Shown: positions 16,978 through 25,160, counted from the stretch's first letter. The stretch: 64,000 nt of DNA from Luteimonas cucumeris (GCF_007830035.1 NZ_VLKN01000003.1:248001-312000); one strand, 5' to 3'. The notes: a model not told the origin generated them from the sequence alone. Program-made: numbers and translations.

Positions 16978-18000
16978 ATGACCCACCCTGGCAACAAGAT
17001 GCCCGGCGATTTCGAGGCGCTGGCACGGCAGTACTGGAATGCATGGGGCGAGATGATGCGCGGTGGCGCGACGCCGGCGGCGCCGCCATCCGCGGCGCAG
17101 GGCTGGCACGATGCCGTGGAAGGCTGGAGCAAGCTGGTGCATGGCGGCCGCGAGGAGGTCAACACCGCGACCGAACGGTTCAACGCGCTTGCGCACAGCT
17201 GGTACGGGCAGATGCAGCAGGTGGCGGCGCAGTTCGCCGGACAGGACAACAGCGCCGCGGAAGTGGCGCAGGCCTGGAAACAGGCGATGGGCGCCGCCGG
17301 CGAGAATCCATTCCCGGAGATGTTCCGGGCGATGCGCGGGCAGGGCCAGCAGGGCCTGGAGCAGTGGATCGAGGACGCATCGCCTTATCTCGACGCCTGG
17401 CGCCGTGAAAGCGCGTCGTGGCTGGGCATGCCCGCGTTCGGCTTCGCACGCGAGCACCAGGAACGCGCGCAGCGATTGCTGCAGGCGCAGCTCGATTACC
17501 AGCATTGCAACAGCGCCTACAACGCATTGATGCTGAAGGCCTCGCAGCGTGCCTGCGAACTGTTCGAAATCCGGCTGGCCGAACGCGAGGAACCCGGGCG
17601 CCAGCTCACCTCCGCGCGTGCCTTGTTCGACCTGTGGATCGACGCAGCCGAAGAAGCCTATGCCGAGATCGCGCTGTCGCCGGAATTCCGCAAGACCTAC
17701 GGGGCGCTGGTCAACGCGCAGATGCGCCTGCGCGGCGGCCTGCAGCAGGAAGTCGAGCAGGTCAACGCCATGCTGGGCATGCCGACCCGCAGCGAAGTCG
17801 ACGGCGCGCATCGCAAGATCGCAGAACTGGAGCGTGCGCTGAGTCGCCTGCGCAACGCGTCGCCACCGCCTGCATCGCCGCCACCACGCACCGAGGCGCC
17901 GGCGAAGAAGAGCGCGAAGCCGTCGACTGCCAAGGCCAAAGCCAAGACCACGGCCGGGAAACGCGAGACCGCTAAGAACACCCAGGCGAAGAAGCGCTGA
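16978..18000 (+). CDS. phaE: Class III poly(R)-hydroxyalkanoate synthase subunit PhaE
   Basis: A 340-residue cytoplasmic subunit needed for full activity of class III PHA synthase. The protein is helix-rich without a catalytic triad. The PhaE-type region around residues 180-270 (QLTSARALFDLWIDAAEEAYAE) is followed by coiled-coil segments. The C-terminal tail (about 290-340) is a lysine/alanine/proline-rich basic extension (KAKAKTTAGK), which could bind DNA or granule surfaces. The start at 16978 has GGAGG five bases upstream; a GTG at 16975 is the alternative. It ends one base before the phaC start. Confidence 0.9.
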   Translation: MTHPGNKMPGDFEALARQYWNAWGEMMRGGATPAAPPSAAQGWHDAVEGWSKLVHGGREEVNTATERFNALAHSWYGQMQQVAAQFAGQDNSAAEVAQAWKQAMGAAGENPFPEMFRAMRGQGQQGLEQWIEDASPYLDAWRRESASWLGMPAFGFAREHQERAQRLLQAQLDYQHCNSAYNALMLKASQRACELFEIRLAEREEPGRQLTSARALFDLWIDAAEEAYAEIALSPEFRKTYGALVNAQMRLRGGLQQEVEQVNAMLGMPTRSEVDGAHRKIAELERALSRLRNASPPPASPPPRTEAPAKKSAKPSTAKAKAKTTAGKRETAKNTQAKKR

Positions 18001-18001
18001 C

Positions 18002-19072
18002 ATGAACGGCCCACTCAATTTCACTGCCGACGCGCTCGCGCACGAAGCGCTGCAGCTGCAGCAGAAACTGGCGGCAGGCGTGGATACCCTGCGCAACCTC
18101 GACGAGGTGAACTACGGCGCCACCGCCCGCGAGGAAGTCTGGCGCGACGGCAAGGTCGTGCTGTACCGCTTCACCGGCGAGCAGGCGCCGACCGCGAAGG
18201 TCCCGCTACTGATCAGCTACGCGCTGGTCAACCGGCCGTATATGGTCGACCTGCAGGCCGATCGTTCGCTGGTCAAGGGCCTGCTGGCGCGCGGCGAGGA
18301 TGTCTACATCATCGACTGGGGTTATCCGGATCGTTCCGACCGGTTCCTGACGCTGGAGGACTACATCGAGCGCTTCCTCGGCGGTGCGGTCGACCACCTG
18401 CGTCGCACGCATGGACTGGATGCGATCAACCTGCTCGGTATCTGTCAGGGCGGCGCGTTCTCGCTGTGCTATGCGGCCCTGCACCCGGACAGGATCCGCA
18501 ACCTGATCACCATGGTCACACCGGTCGATTTCCATACGCCGGACAACATGCTGTCCAACTGGACGCAGGACATCGACGCCGACCTGTTCGTCGACACGCT
18601 CGGCAACGTGCCGGCGGACCTGATGAACTGGTGCTACCTGGCGCTGAAACCGTGGCGGCTGTTCGCGCAGAAGTACGTCGGGCTGGTCGACATCCTCGAC
18701 GACAGCAAGGCGGTCGAGGATTTCCTGCGCATGGAAAAGTGGATCTTCGATTCGCCCGACCAGGCCGGCGAGGCATTCCGCCAGTTCATCAAGCAGTTCT
18801 ACCAGGGCAACGGCTTCGTCGAAGGCGGCATCGTCATCGGTGGCAACGAGGTGCACTTGGGTCTGGTCGAGATGCCGGTGCTCAACATCTTCGCGGAGCA
18901 GGACCACCTGGTGCCGCCATCGTCGTCGAAGGCCTTGAAGGCGCTGGTCGGCACCGGCGACTACACCGAACTTTCCTTCCGCGGCGGCCACATCGGCATC
19001 TACGTGTCCGGCCGGGCGCAGAAGGAAGTGCCGGAGACGATCCAGCAATGGCTGGCGAAGCGTTCCGGCTGA
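18002..19072 (+). CDS. phaC: Class III poly(R)-hydroxyalkanoate synthase catalytic subunit PhaC
   Basis: A 356-residue alpha/beta-hydrolase-fold synthase that polymerises (R)-3-hydroxyacyl-CoA into polyester granules. The length is that of class III enzymes. The lipase-like box GICQGG carries Cys148, with Asp301 (AEQDHLVPP) and His330 (GGHIG) completing the triad, almost the same numbering as the Allochromatium enzyme. It follows phaE by one base and its stop overlaps the next start, so the group is an operon. Monomers would come from acetoacetyl-CoA; no phaB reductase is visible in the window. Confidence 0.95.
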   Translation: MNGPLNFTADALAHEALQLQQKLAAGVDTLRNLDEVNYGATAREEVWRDGKVVLYRFTGEQAPTAKVPLLISYALVNRPYMVDLQADRSLVKGLLARGEDVYIIDWGYPDRSDRFLTLEDYIERFLGGAVDHLRRTHGLDAINLLGICQGGAFSLCYAALHPDRIRNLITMVTPVDFHTPDNMLSNWTQDIDADLFVDTLGNVPADLMNWCYLALKPWRLFAQKYVGLVDILDDSKAVEDFLRMEKWIFDSPDQAGEAFRQFIKQFYQGNGFVEGGIVIGGNEVHLGLVEMPVLNIFAEQDHLVPPSSSKALKALVGTGDYTELSFRGGHIGIYVSGRAQKEVPETIQQWLAKRSG

Positions 19073-19443
19073 TGATGCGTGCAGGCTTGGCCTGCGTCCT
19101 CGCGCTGCTGCTGTCGCCGCAGCTGCGGGCCGCAGAAGCCAGCCCGGATGCGCAGGCGGAAATCGCGGGATTGATCGAGGCATTGGGCAGTTCCGATTGC
19201 CGCTTCGAGCGCAACGGCAAGTGGTACGAGGCCGGCGAGGCCAAGGCGCACCTGCAACGCAAATACGATTGGATGCGCAGGCGCGACCTGGCCACCAGCA
19301 GCGAGCAGTTCATCGAGCGCGCGGCCAGCCACAGCAGCGTCAGCGGCCGTCCCTACCACGTGCAATGCCCCGGCCAGGCCCCGCAGGTCGCGGCGGACTG
19401 GTTCCGGCAGCAGTTGCAGCGGTTGCGTGCAGCGCCGAAATGA
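19072..19443 (+). CDS. Small exported DUF5329-like protein
   Basis: A 123-residue protein with a cleavable signal peptide (residues 1-20, LSPQLRAAEA). The mature part has the features I know from DUF5329: GLIEALGSSDCRFERNGKWY, HLQRKYDW, and FIERAASHSSVSGRPYHVQCPG, with two cysteines that could form a disulfide. The ATG overlaps the phaC stop (TGATG), so it is translated with the PHA operon. Function is unknown, and a role in PHA is not expected for a periplasmic protein, so the coupling may be accidental. Confidence 0.75.
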   Translation: MMRAGLACVLALLLSPQLRAAEASPDAQAEIAGLIEALGSSDCRFERNGKWYEAGEAKAHLQRKYDWMRRRDLATSSEQFIERAASHSSVSGRPYHVQCPGQAPQVAADWFRQQLQRLRAAPK

Positions 19444-19483
19444 GCGGTTTAGACTGGGCCCAGCCCAGCTACCGTCTTTTTCG

Positions 19484-19687
19484 ATGAACAAGCCAGCGCC
19501 CACGCTTTCCCGTTCCATCAACGACCGCGTCCTGGCGGGCGTGATTGGCGGTATCGCCCATCGCTTCGGCTGGAACTCGACGCTGTTGCGCGTGATCTAC
19601 GTCATCATCTCGATCGCGTCGGTCGCGTTTCCCGGCATCCTGGCCTACCTGATCCTCTGGCTGCTGATGCCGGAAGGCAACGATTGA
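19484..19687 (+). CDS. PspC-domain small membrane protein
   Basis: A 67-residue protein. The pattern DRVLAGVIGGIAHRFGWNSTLLRVIYV followed by a hydrophobic helix and WLLMPEG is the PspC domain of the phage-shock response. It should sit in the inner membrane with one or two helices. No other psp genes are adjacent. Its stop overlaps the TTG start of the next gene by four bases, so they are co-transcribed. (The motif is quoted in parts: residues about 15-30, then 32-40, then 58-64.). Confidence 0.85.
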   Translation: MNKPAPTLSRSINDRVLAGVIGGIAHRFGWNSTLLRVIYVIISIASVAFPGILAYLILWLLMPEGND

Positions 19688-20157
19688 GCGAGCCGGCCGC
19701 GGCTGCGCGCCTTCCGGTCGCGGCGCTGCGCGTGATCGGCGCCTTGTGGACGCTGCCCAACACCTTGCTGGGCCTGATTGCGGGAATCGCCGGCATCGCA
19801 TTCGGTGCGCATGCGCACTACAGCAGGCGTGAACTGGCGATCGTGTTTCATCGCTGGCCGTGGGGGCCGGGCGGGGCGCTGACGCTGGGCAACACCATCC
19901 TGCATACCGGCGACACGCTGGATTCGCCCTGCGTGACCTATGCGCATCGCGCCGGACACGGCGAGGAACCGGCGATCATTCTTGCCGACCACGAGCGCGC
20001 GCATGTGTACCAGTACATGGTGCTGGGACCGCTGTTCCTGCCGCTGTACCTGTTGTGCGGCGGCATCAGCGTGCGCAATCGATTCGAGCGCGCCGCCGAT
20101 CGCTACGCGCGCGATGGCCGCGGCTGGTGGCCCTGGCCTTCGACAATCTTGAAATGA
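19684..20157 (+). CDS. Conserved-looking membrane protein with an HERAH motif
   Basis: A 157-residue protein starting at TTG 19684 inside the PspC stop codon. It has an N-terminal hydrophobic helix pair (about 15-45), a soluble beta-rich middle, and a DHERAHVYQYMVLGP segment (about 102-116) followed by another hydrophobic helix. The H-E-x-x-H-like spacing recalls zinc-peptidase helices, but no third ligand can be assigned, so activity is not claimed. I do not recognise the family by name. Coupling with PspC suggests an envelope role. Confidence 0.6.
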   Translation: MSEPAAAARLPVAALRVIGALWTLPNTLLGLIAGIAGIAFGAHAHYSRRELAIVFHRWPWGPGGALTLGNTILHTGDTLDSPCVTYAHRAGHGEEPAIILADHERAHVYQYMVLGPLFLPLYLLCGGISVRNRFERAADRYARDGRGWWPWPSTILK

Positions 20158-20176
20158 TCCTGTCGCATGTCGCTTT

Positions 20177-20215
20177 TTTGACACGGGGTTAACGGGTGCC
20201 GCGATATCCTGCACC
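20177..20215 (+). promoter_or_regulatory. Possible promoter
   Basis: TTGACA at about 20177 is followed after 18-19 bases by a CGATAT/GATATC -10-like element. It points toward the small open frame at 20232. This is only a consensus resemblance. Confidence 0.3.
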
Positions 20216-20231
20216 CGTCGAAGAAAAAGCG

Positions 20232-20393
20232 ATGACGCAAGTCAGAGCAGAAGCTTCGGCAACGAAGGCTCAGCCGCTCAGGGAAACCTGGAAGACTGGG
20301 CCTTCACTTTGTGCGGTGCAAAAAACGCACGCAGTCGACCTGCACAGTTCGGTGGATTCAAGAAAGTCCTTGCAAGTCGCTGGAATGTCGTAA
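20232..20393 (+). CDS. Doubtful small ORF (53 codons)
   Basis: It starts MTQVRAEASA and ends QVAGMS. It lies downstream of a possible promoter, but the ribosome site (GAAGAAAAAGCG) is weak and the product has no hydrophobic core, motif or recognisable family. It runs convergently into the end of the NRDE gene. It could be a small peptide or just an untranslated leader; it is listed for completeness. Confidence 0.25.
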   Translation: MTQVRAEASATKAQPLRETWKTGPSLCAVQKTHAVDLHSSVDSRKSLQVAGMS

Positions 20394-20422
20394 CGCCGCA
20401 GCCGCTGGCGCGCATCCCGTAC

Positions 20423-21211
20423 TCAACCTTTCCGCTGCAACACCGACAGCTCCTCTCCCTGCGCTTGCCCGCCCGGGCCGAAGCGGCGTTCCGCAAAGAG
20501 GATCCGGTCGCTGTCGACCAGCACCACGCTGCTGCAGCGAGTGCCGTAGCGCTGATCGCGGACAAAGGGCGGCGACAGTGCGCGCTCCAGGTCCAGGCCG
20601 ACGCCGGTATCGGGCAGGGCGTCATCCGGTGCCGGCGTGGTATCGGACAAGGCATCCAGCAATGGCGACAGCGCGGTCGGGTCGTCGTCGATGCGGCCGC
20701 TCGCGGACGGCAGCCATGCCGCCAGCGCGCGGGTGGCGAGACCGCTCTTCGGCCAGGGCGCGTCGAACGCGCCGTTGGACATCGCATGCAGGCCCGGCGC
20801 GATCGCGCTTCGGGTGAACCGCGGATGGTTGCTGGCGAAAGCCAGGTCCGCGCCATCCCAGACGATCAGGTTGAAGCGGCCGTAGTCCGCGGCGGTCGAC
20901 GCCAGCGAGGCCAGGTAGGCGTTGGTCGAGGCCTGGCCGCGGACGAAATCACGCACCAGGCTACCGCGCGAATGCAACGCCGCTTCGGCATCGAGCCCGG
21001 CGCGCACGTTGGTCACCGCCGCCAGCCGTCCCTGCATGGACACCATCAGCCAGCCACCGCCTGCCTGCAGGTCGCGGCCGCCATACACGTCGGGAGCCTC
21101 GGGATCGGGGCCGGCAGGCGCGGTCGGGCGCGCATGCAGTTCGTCGCGATTGGCGATCAGGGCCAGTTCGTAGCAGGGATGGGCTCGCCAGGCGAGCGCG
21201 ATCAGACACAT
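20423..21211 (-). CDS. NRDE (TANGO2-like) family protein
   Basis: A 262-residue cytosolic protein. The N-terminus MCLIALAWRAHP places Cys2 as a possible N-terminal nucleophile, and the family-naming NRDE stretch is in LIANRDELHARPT (about residues 19-31). Further signatures are GGRDLQAGGGWLMVS, LAAVTNVR, FNLIVWDG, SNG and YGTRCSSVVLVD near the end. Family members are linked to heme or lipid handling in animals, but the bacterial role is unknown. The promoter should be in the 218-base gap to the divergent gene at 21430, which holds a 16-base palindrome. Confidence 0.85.
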   Translation of the reverse strand: MCLIALAWRAHPCYELALIANRDELHARPTAPAGPDPEAPDVYGGRDLQAGGGWLMVSMQGRLAAVTNVRAGLDAEAALHSRGSLVRDFVRGQASTNAYLASLASTAADYGRFNLIVWDGADLAFASNHPRFTRSAIAPGLHAMSNGAFDAPWPKSGLATRALAAWLPSASGRIDDDPTALSPLLDALSDTTPAPDDALPDTGVGLDLERALSPPFVRDQRYGTRCSSVVLVDSDRILFAERRFGPGGQAQGEELSVLQRKG

Positions 21212-21239
21212 GCAGACATGCTAGCCCACGGCTTGAGGG

Positions 21240-21255
21240 GTAGGAAATTTCCTAC
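21240..21255. promoter_or_regulatory. Perfect 16-base palindrome, candidate operator
   Basis: GTAGGAAATTTCCTAC is a perfect inverted repeat lying 29 bases upstream of the NRDE start and 175 bases upstream of the divergent small gene. The symmetry and position suggest a dimeric regulator site. The regulator is not known from this window. Confidence 0.5.
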
Positions 21256-21429
21256 AGCCGGACGGGTATTACGCCGATGCCCGATGCGTCGCCACTGGCC
21301 GAACCTGTGTCGGCCCCGGCAGCACGGCTTGATGCATCGGCAACGGATGCCGCTCAGCAAAGGAGAACATCCGCCACCTTGAGCAAGTGGAGCGCAGGGC
21401 CGGGGCGCTTTTCCTATCGCGAGCGCACT

Positions 21430-21642
21430 ATGGAACGCACGCTTTTCTCCGTGGAACCCGATGCGCCTGGTTGGCAGGTCAGCCTGTGTGGCAAGCCGCT
21501 CGAGCACTTCCAGCTGAAGATCGCCGCGCTGCGGGCGGCCACGACCTTTGCCCGCATCCGTCACCACGCCACCGGCGAACCCACCGGCGTGCACATGCGG
21601 ATGCTGTGCGGCGACCTGGTGATGGTGGACCGGCACGGCTAG
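21430..21642 (+). CDS. Small hypothetical protein, DUF2188-like
   Basis: About 70 residues if it starts at ATG 21430 (MERTLFSVEP); the frame is open back to 21277, so a longer form is possible. The product has a beta-alpha-beta look: WQVSLCGKPLEHFQLKIAAL then HHATGEPTGVHMRMLCG and LVMVDRHG. It resembles DUF2188-type small proteins, without certainty. The ribosome site is weak. The stop overlaps the stop of the convergent transporter gene by four bases. Confidence 0.5.
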   Translation: MERTLFSVEPDAPGWQVSLCGKPLEHFQLKIAALRAATTFARIRHHATGEPTGVHMRMLCGDLVMVDRHG

Positions 21643-22259
21643 CCCGCCGGCGCCTTCAGTCCATCCAGCGAGGCGCGGAATACGCGCAGCGCCGATCGCA
21701 GGAACATCGCCAGCAGCGCGACCGCGACCAGCAGGTCCGGCCAGCCATTGCCGAACAGCCACACGCCGAGCGCGGCGGCGAGTACCGCGAGCCCTTCGCC
21801 GACATCATTGCGCGAGCATTCCCAGGCCGAGGCCAGGTTCACGTCGCCATGGCGGTACGGGGTGAGCAATCGCAGGCAGACCAGGTTGGCAGCCAGGTTG
21901 AGCAGGGCGGCGATGCCGAGGCTGGCGAAGATCGGTGTCGCCGGATGCGCGAGCCGCCACGCGATCTGGATCGCGACTGCGATGGCCGCTAGCAGGATCA
22001 GCGCCGACTTCAGCAGCGCCACGCGCGATTTGACCTGCAACGTCGAGCCGACCACGGCCAGGCTCACGGCATAGGTCAGCGTATCGCCGAGGTTGTCGAG
22101 TCCGCCCGACAGCAGCGAAGAAGAACCGCTGTGCATCGCCGCGGCGACCATCAGTACGAAGGTCGTCAGGTTGATCGCGAGTACGATCGCGAGCACGCGG
22201 CGCTCCTGCTTTCGCAGCGCATCGGCGACGAGTTGTTTTTCGCAGCAGTCGCGTGACAT
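21639..22259 (-). CDS. Cation-efflux (CDF-type) transporter, membrane domain only
   Basis: A 206-residue inner-membrane protein with about six helices. The second helix has SLLSGGLDNLGDTLTYAVSL, whose D-x3-D matches the metal-site pattern of cation diffusion facilitators. The fifth-helix equivalent has ECSRNDVGEGL in place of the usual H-x3-D, as in a subgroup of xanthomonad 'cation transporters'. No cytoplasmic C-terminal domain is present. The N-terminus MSRDCCEKQL has a cysteine pair that may bind metal. The start at 22259 is an ATG; a TTG at 22265 is also open. The substrate is unknown. Confidence 0.7.
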   Translation of the reverse strand: MSRDCCEKQLVADALRKQERRVLAIVLAINLTTFVLMVAAAMHSGSSSLLSGGLDNLGDTLTYAVSLAVVGSTLQVKSRVALLKSALILLAAIAVAIQIAWRLAHPATPIFASLGIAALLNLAANLVCLRLLTPYRHGDVNLASAWECSRNDVGEGLAVLAAALGVWLFGNGWPDLLVAVALLAMFLRSALRVFRASLDGLKAPAG

Positions 22260-22317
22260 CGGCAACGGGGCCTGGCAGCGGCGATGCTGAGATTTTACGC
22301 CGTGGCGGAAGCTGCTC

Positions 22318-22580
22318 GCTGGCTTTGTTGTAAAGGGTTCCGCCCGCTACGCGGTCGGGTTACTTTCTCTTTCCAGAGCCAAAGAGAAAGTAACCAAAGA
22401 GAAGGGCTCTTCCCCGACAGAGCTCACGTTGCAGTTTGTAGTCCTCGGGGATTTTCCGACTCGCCATCCTGGCTCGGTCGGAAAACGGCGGCCGTCCATG
22501 GCCGCCGCCCTTCGGGTCTATGGGCTTTGCGGCGTGCCAAATCAGGAAAAAACCACCAAAGCAAAAACTCAGCGGAGATT
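22318..22580. repeat. Interspersed repeat with a perfect 15-base hairpin
   Basis: GGTTACTTTCTCTTT (22358-22372) and its exact reverse complement (22381-22395) flank an eight-base loop. The following 180 bases (AAGGGCTCTTCCCC..., GGCGGCCGTCCATGGCCGCC near 22488) have the look of a repeat I associate with xanthomonad genomes, which often produces spurious 'hypothetical' ORFs. It separates the convergently flanked transporter promoter from the end of dbpA. Confidence 0.6.
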
Positions 22581-22586
22581 TACGCT

Positions 22587-23960
22587 CTAGATCCGCCGCA
22601 CCCGCAGCTTGCGTCCCTTGATTCCGCCTTCGCGCAGGCGCGCGACGGCGCGGTCGGCGTCGGCACTGCGGATGGCGACGTAGGCACGCGTCGCGAACAC
22701 ATCGATCTTGCCGACACTGTCTGCCGGCAATCCCGCCACGCCGGTCAGCGCGCCCAAGATGTCGCCGGGACGCAATTTGTCGGTGCGACCGGCATCGATG
22801 CGCAGCGTGGCCATCGTTGCCTGCGGCACGCCACGCGCCTGTTTTCCGGCCAGGGGCGCGCGTCGCCAGCGCAGGGATGTGCCCTGTTGTTTTTCCAGTG
22901 CCAGCGCACGCGGGACCTCGTGCGGCGCGCACAGGCTCAGTGCCAGACCGCTGCTTCCGGCGCGCGCGGTGCGGCCGATGCGGTGCACGTACACGTCCGG
23001 ATCGGTGGGCAGTTCGTAGTTGATCACCGCGCCGATGTCTTTCACATCCAAGCCGCGCGCCGCCACGTCGCTGGCCACCAGCACGTTGCAGCTGCGGTTG
23101 GCGAAGCGCACCAGCACCTCGTCGCGATCGCGCTGCTCCATGTCGCCGTGCAGCGCCAGCGGGGTGAAACCGTAACGTTCCAGTTCCGACACCACTTCCT
23201 CGGTATCGCGACGCATGTTGCAGAACACCACGCTCGATTCGGGCCGGTGTTCGATCAGCAACCCGGCCAGCGCCGCGGTTTTCTGCGCCGTGTCGACTTC
23301 ATGGAACCATTGCTCGATCGCCAGCGGCGATGCCGCACTGTCGACCGTCACCTCGACCGCGTCGCGCAGCACACTACGGCCGATGGCGCGGATCGCGTCC
23401 GGATAGGTGGCCGAGAACAGCAGCGTCTGCCGCGTCTTCGGCGTCTTGCCGGCGATCTCCCGGATCGGTTCTTCGAAACCCATGTCGAGCATGCGGTCGG
23501 CTTCGTCCAGCACCAGCGTGCGCACCGCGCCCAGGTCCAGCGCCTGCTTGCGCAGTAGTTCCTGGATGCGGCCGGGTGTGCCGACGACGACGTGCGGCGC
23601 GTGGGCGAGCGAAGCCAGCTGCGGGCCGAGTGGAATGCCGCCACACAGCAGCAGCAGCTTGAGGTTGGGAATGCCGATCGCCAGGCGGCGGATCGCCTTG
23701 CCGACCTGATCGGCAAGTTCGCGGGTCGGGCAGAGCACGACGGCCTGGGTACGGGTCAGAGCGGGATCGAGTTGCTGCAGCAGGCCAAGACCGAACGCGA
23801 TGGTCTTGCCGCTGCCGGTGGGCGCCTGCGCGATCAGGTCCTGGCCGGCCAGGATCGCCGGCAGCGCCTGCGCCTGGATCGGCGTGGTCTGTCTGAATCC
23901 GAGTGCGTCCAGGCCCTGCAGCAGGGCGGGCGAAAGGGGAAGGGTGGCGAATGCGGTCAT
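22587..23960 (-). CDS. dbpA: ATP-dependent RNA helicase DbpA
   Basis: A 457-residue DEAD-box helicase. Q motif around TPIQAQALP, Walker A APTGSGKT (Lys52), PTRELA, TPGRIQ, DEAD in VLDEADRML, SAT, and the helicase C motifs VASDVAARGLD and HRIGRTARAG are all present. The C-terminal 75 residues form the DbpA RNA-binding domain (TLRIDAGRTDKLRPGDILGALTG, then IRSADADRAVARLREGGIKGRKLRVRRI in parts), which directs it to 23S rRNA helix 92 during 50S assembly. The start at 23960 (MTAFATLPLS) matches the family N-terminus. It is divergent from the DUF1428 gene. Confidence 0.93.
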   Translation of the reverse strand: MTAFATLPLSPALLQGLDALGFRQTTPIQAQALPAILAGQDLIAQAPTGSGKTIAFGLGLLQQLDPALTRTQAVVLCPTRELADQVGKAIRRLAIGIPNLKLLLLCGGIPLGPQLASLAHAPHVVVGTPGRIQELLRKQALDLGAVRTLVLDEADRMLDMGFEEPIREIAGKTPKTRQTLLFSATYPDAIRAIGRSVLRDAVEVTVDSAASPLAIEQWFHEVDTAQKTAALAGLLIEHRPESSVVFCNMRRDTEEVVSELERYGFTPLALHGDMEQRDRDEVLVRFANRSCNVLVASDVAARGLDVKDIGAVINYELPTDPDVYVHRIGRTARAGSSGLALSLCAPHEVPRALALEKQQGTSLRWRRAPLAGKQARGVPQATMATLRIDAGRTDKLRPGDILGALTGVAGLPADSVGKIDVFATRAYVAIRSADADRAVARLREGGIKGRKLRVRRI

Positions 23961-24126
23961 GCACCATGATCGCAGGATTAACGTGGCCTCCGGCACCCTC
24001 TGGACCCGCGATCGCGAAAAACCGGCCGCGGATGTCGAAACCGGCCGCGGCCGAACGTCGCACTGGACAGGAGCCGCCGTACTTGCAGCCGCTCCGCGGT
24101 TTCATTCCCGACCAACTGGAGGATTT

Positions 24127-24486
24127 ATGAGCTACGTCGATGGTTTCGTGGTGCCGGTGCCGAAGAAGAACCTCGCGGCCTACCGTCGCCTGTCCCGCAA
24201 GTCGGGAAAGATCTGGATGGAGTACGGCGCGCTGGAATACATCGAATGCGCCGGCGACGACGTGCCGCCGGGCAAGGTCACGTCGTTTCCGTTCAGCGTG
24301 AAGGCGAAGAAGGACGAGGTCGTGGTGTTCTCGTGGATCGTCTACAAATCCCGCAAGCAGCGCGACAGCATCAACAAGAAGGTGATGGCCGATCCGCGCC
24401 TGAAGGACATGATGGACCTGAAGAATCTGCCCTTCGATGCCAAGCGCATGATCTACGGCGGTTTCAAGCCGATCGTCAGTCTCTGA
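24127..24486 (+). CDS. DUF1428 family protein
   Basis: A 119-residue soluble protein of the dimeric alpha+beta barrel (ABM-like) type. Family landmarks are MSYVDGFVVPVPKKNL at the start, a YIECAGDDVPPG segment, VVVFSWIVYKSRKQRD and the FDAKRMIYGGFKPIV end. Length is typical. GGAGG stands four bases before the ATG. Its function is not known. A dihydrofolate-reductase-like gene begins 11 bases after its stop, so the two are probably co-transcribed; both families are often found near ECF sigma factors of the kind encoded downstream. Confidence 0.88.
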   Translation: MSYVDGFVVPVPKKNLAAYRRLSRKSGKIWMEYGALEYIECAGDDVPPGKVTSFPFSVKAKKDEVVVFSWIVYKSRKQRDSINKKVMADPRLKDMMDLKNLPFDAKRMIYGGFKPIVSL

Positions 24487-24497
24487 GCGCGCCGCCC

Positions 24498-25073
24498 ATG
24501 GGCAAGGTCGCCCTGCACTTCTCGATGTCGCTGGACGGCTGCGTCGCCGGTCCGGACGTCGGCGTCGACCTGCCCATGGGCGCCGGCGGCGAGCGCCTCC
24601 ACGACTGGCTGTTCGCCGATCCGAAAGCGGATGTGGACCAGCAGGTCGCGCAGGAGATGCGCGATTCCATCGGCGCTACGGTGACGGGCCGGCGCACCTT
24701 CGATGTCGGCATCGGGCCGTGGGGCGACACGCCGCATCGCGCGCCGTGCTTCGTGGTGACGCAGCGGCCGCGCGAACCGCTGCCGCAGGCCAGCGGAACC
24801 TTCTTCTTCGTGGACGACGGCGTCGAAACGGCGCTGCGGATGGCGAAGGAAGCGGCGCAGGAGCGCGATGTCGTGGTGATGGGCGCGGCCATCGCACGGC
24901 AGACGCTTGACGCTGGCCTGGTCGACGAGATCAACCTGCAACTTGTGCCCATCCTGCTGGGCGATGGTCCGCGCCTGTTCGAAGGCGTAGCCGCGCCTGG
25001 ACCCGGATTCGAGCTGGTGCGTGCGCTGCGCTCGCCGCAGGTCATGCATCTGCGCTATCGCGTGGTCAGATAA
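24498..25073 (+). CDS. Dihydrofolate reductase/RibD C-terminal-like reductase
   Basis: A 191-residue protein of the RibD C-terminal/DHFR superfamily. It has MGKVALHFSMSLDGCVAGP at the start (the SLDG motif), VTGRRTFDVG in the cofactor region, VVVMGAAIARQTLDAGLVDEI in the middle and LVPILLGDGPRLFEG, all standard landmarks. The true DHFR active-site residues for folate are not evident, so it is probably a NADPH-dependent reductase of unknown substrate. It is in an apparent operon with the DUF1428 gene. Confidence 0.82.
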   Translation: MGKVALHFSMSLDGCVAGPDVGVDLPMGAGGERLHDWLFADPKADVDQQVAQEMRDSIGATVTGRRTFDVGIGPWGDTPHRAPCFVVTQRPREPLPQASGTFFFVDDGVETALRMAKEAAQERDVVVMGAAIARQTLDAGLVDEINLQLVPILLGDGPRLFEGVAAPGPGFELVRALRSPQVMHLRYRVVR

Positions 25074-25090
25074 GTCGGTTCAGAAACGCA

Positions 25091-25160
25091 GGCTGGGTTG
25101 GCTCCACCAACCCAGCTCATAGGGCCCAAGGATTGCTGGGTTGGTGGAGCCAACCCAGCC
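25091..25160. repeat. Large palindromic repeat (nested inverted repeats)
   Basis: The 26-base arms 25091-25116 and 25135-25160 are exact reverse complements around an 18-base loop. Each arm is itself a hairpin (GCTGGGTTGG, five-base loop, CCAACCCAGC). The arrangement of two inverted REP-like units resembles a BIME. A partial GGATCCCGTGTTCGCCGGGATGACG element (25171-25195) follows directly. Confidence 0.8.

Noticed and set aside
20232-20393. A regulated small peptide gene behind a promoter-like element
   Set aside because: The ribosome site is weak and the peptide has no recognisable features; it is listed only as a doubtful ORF.
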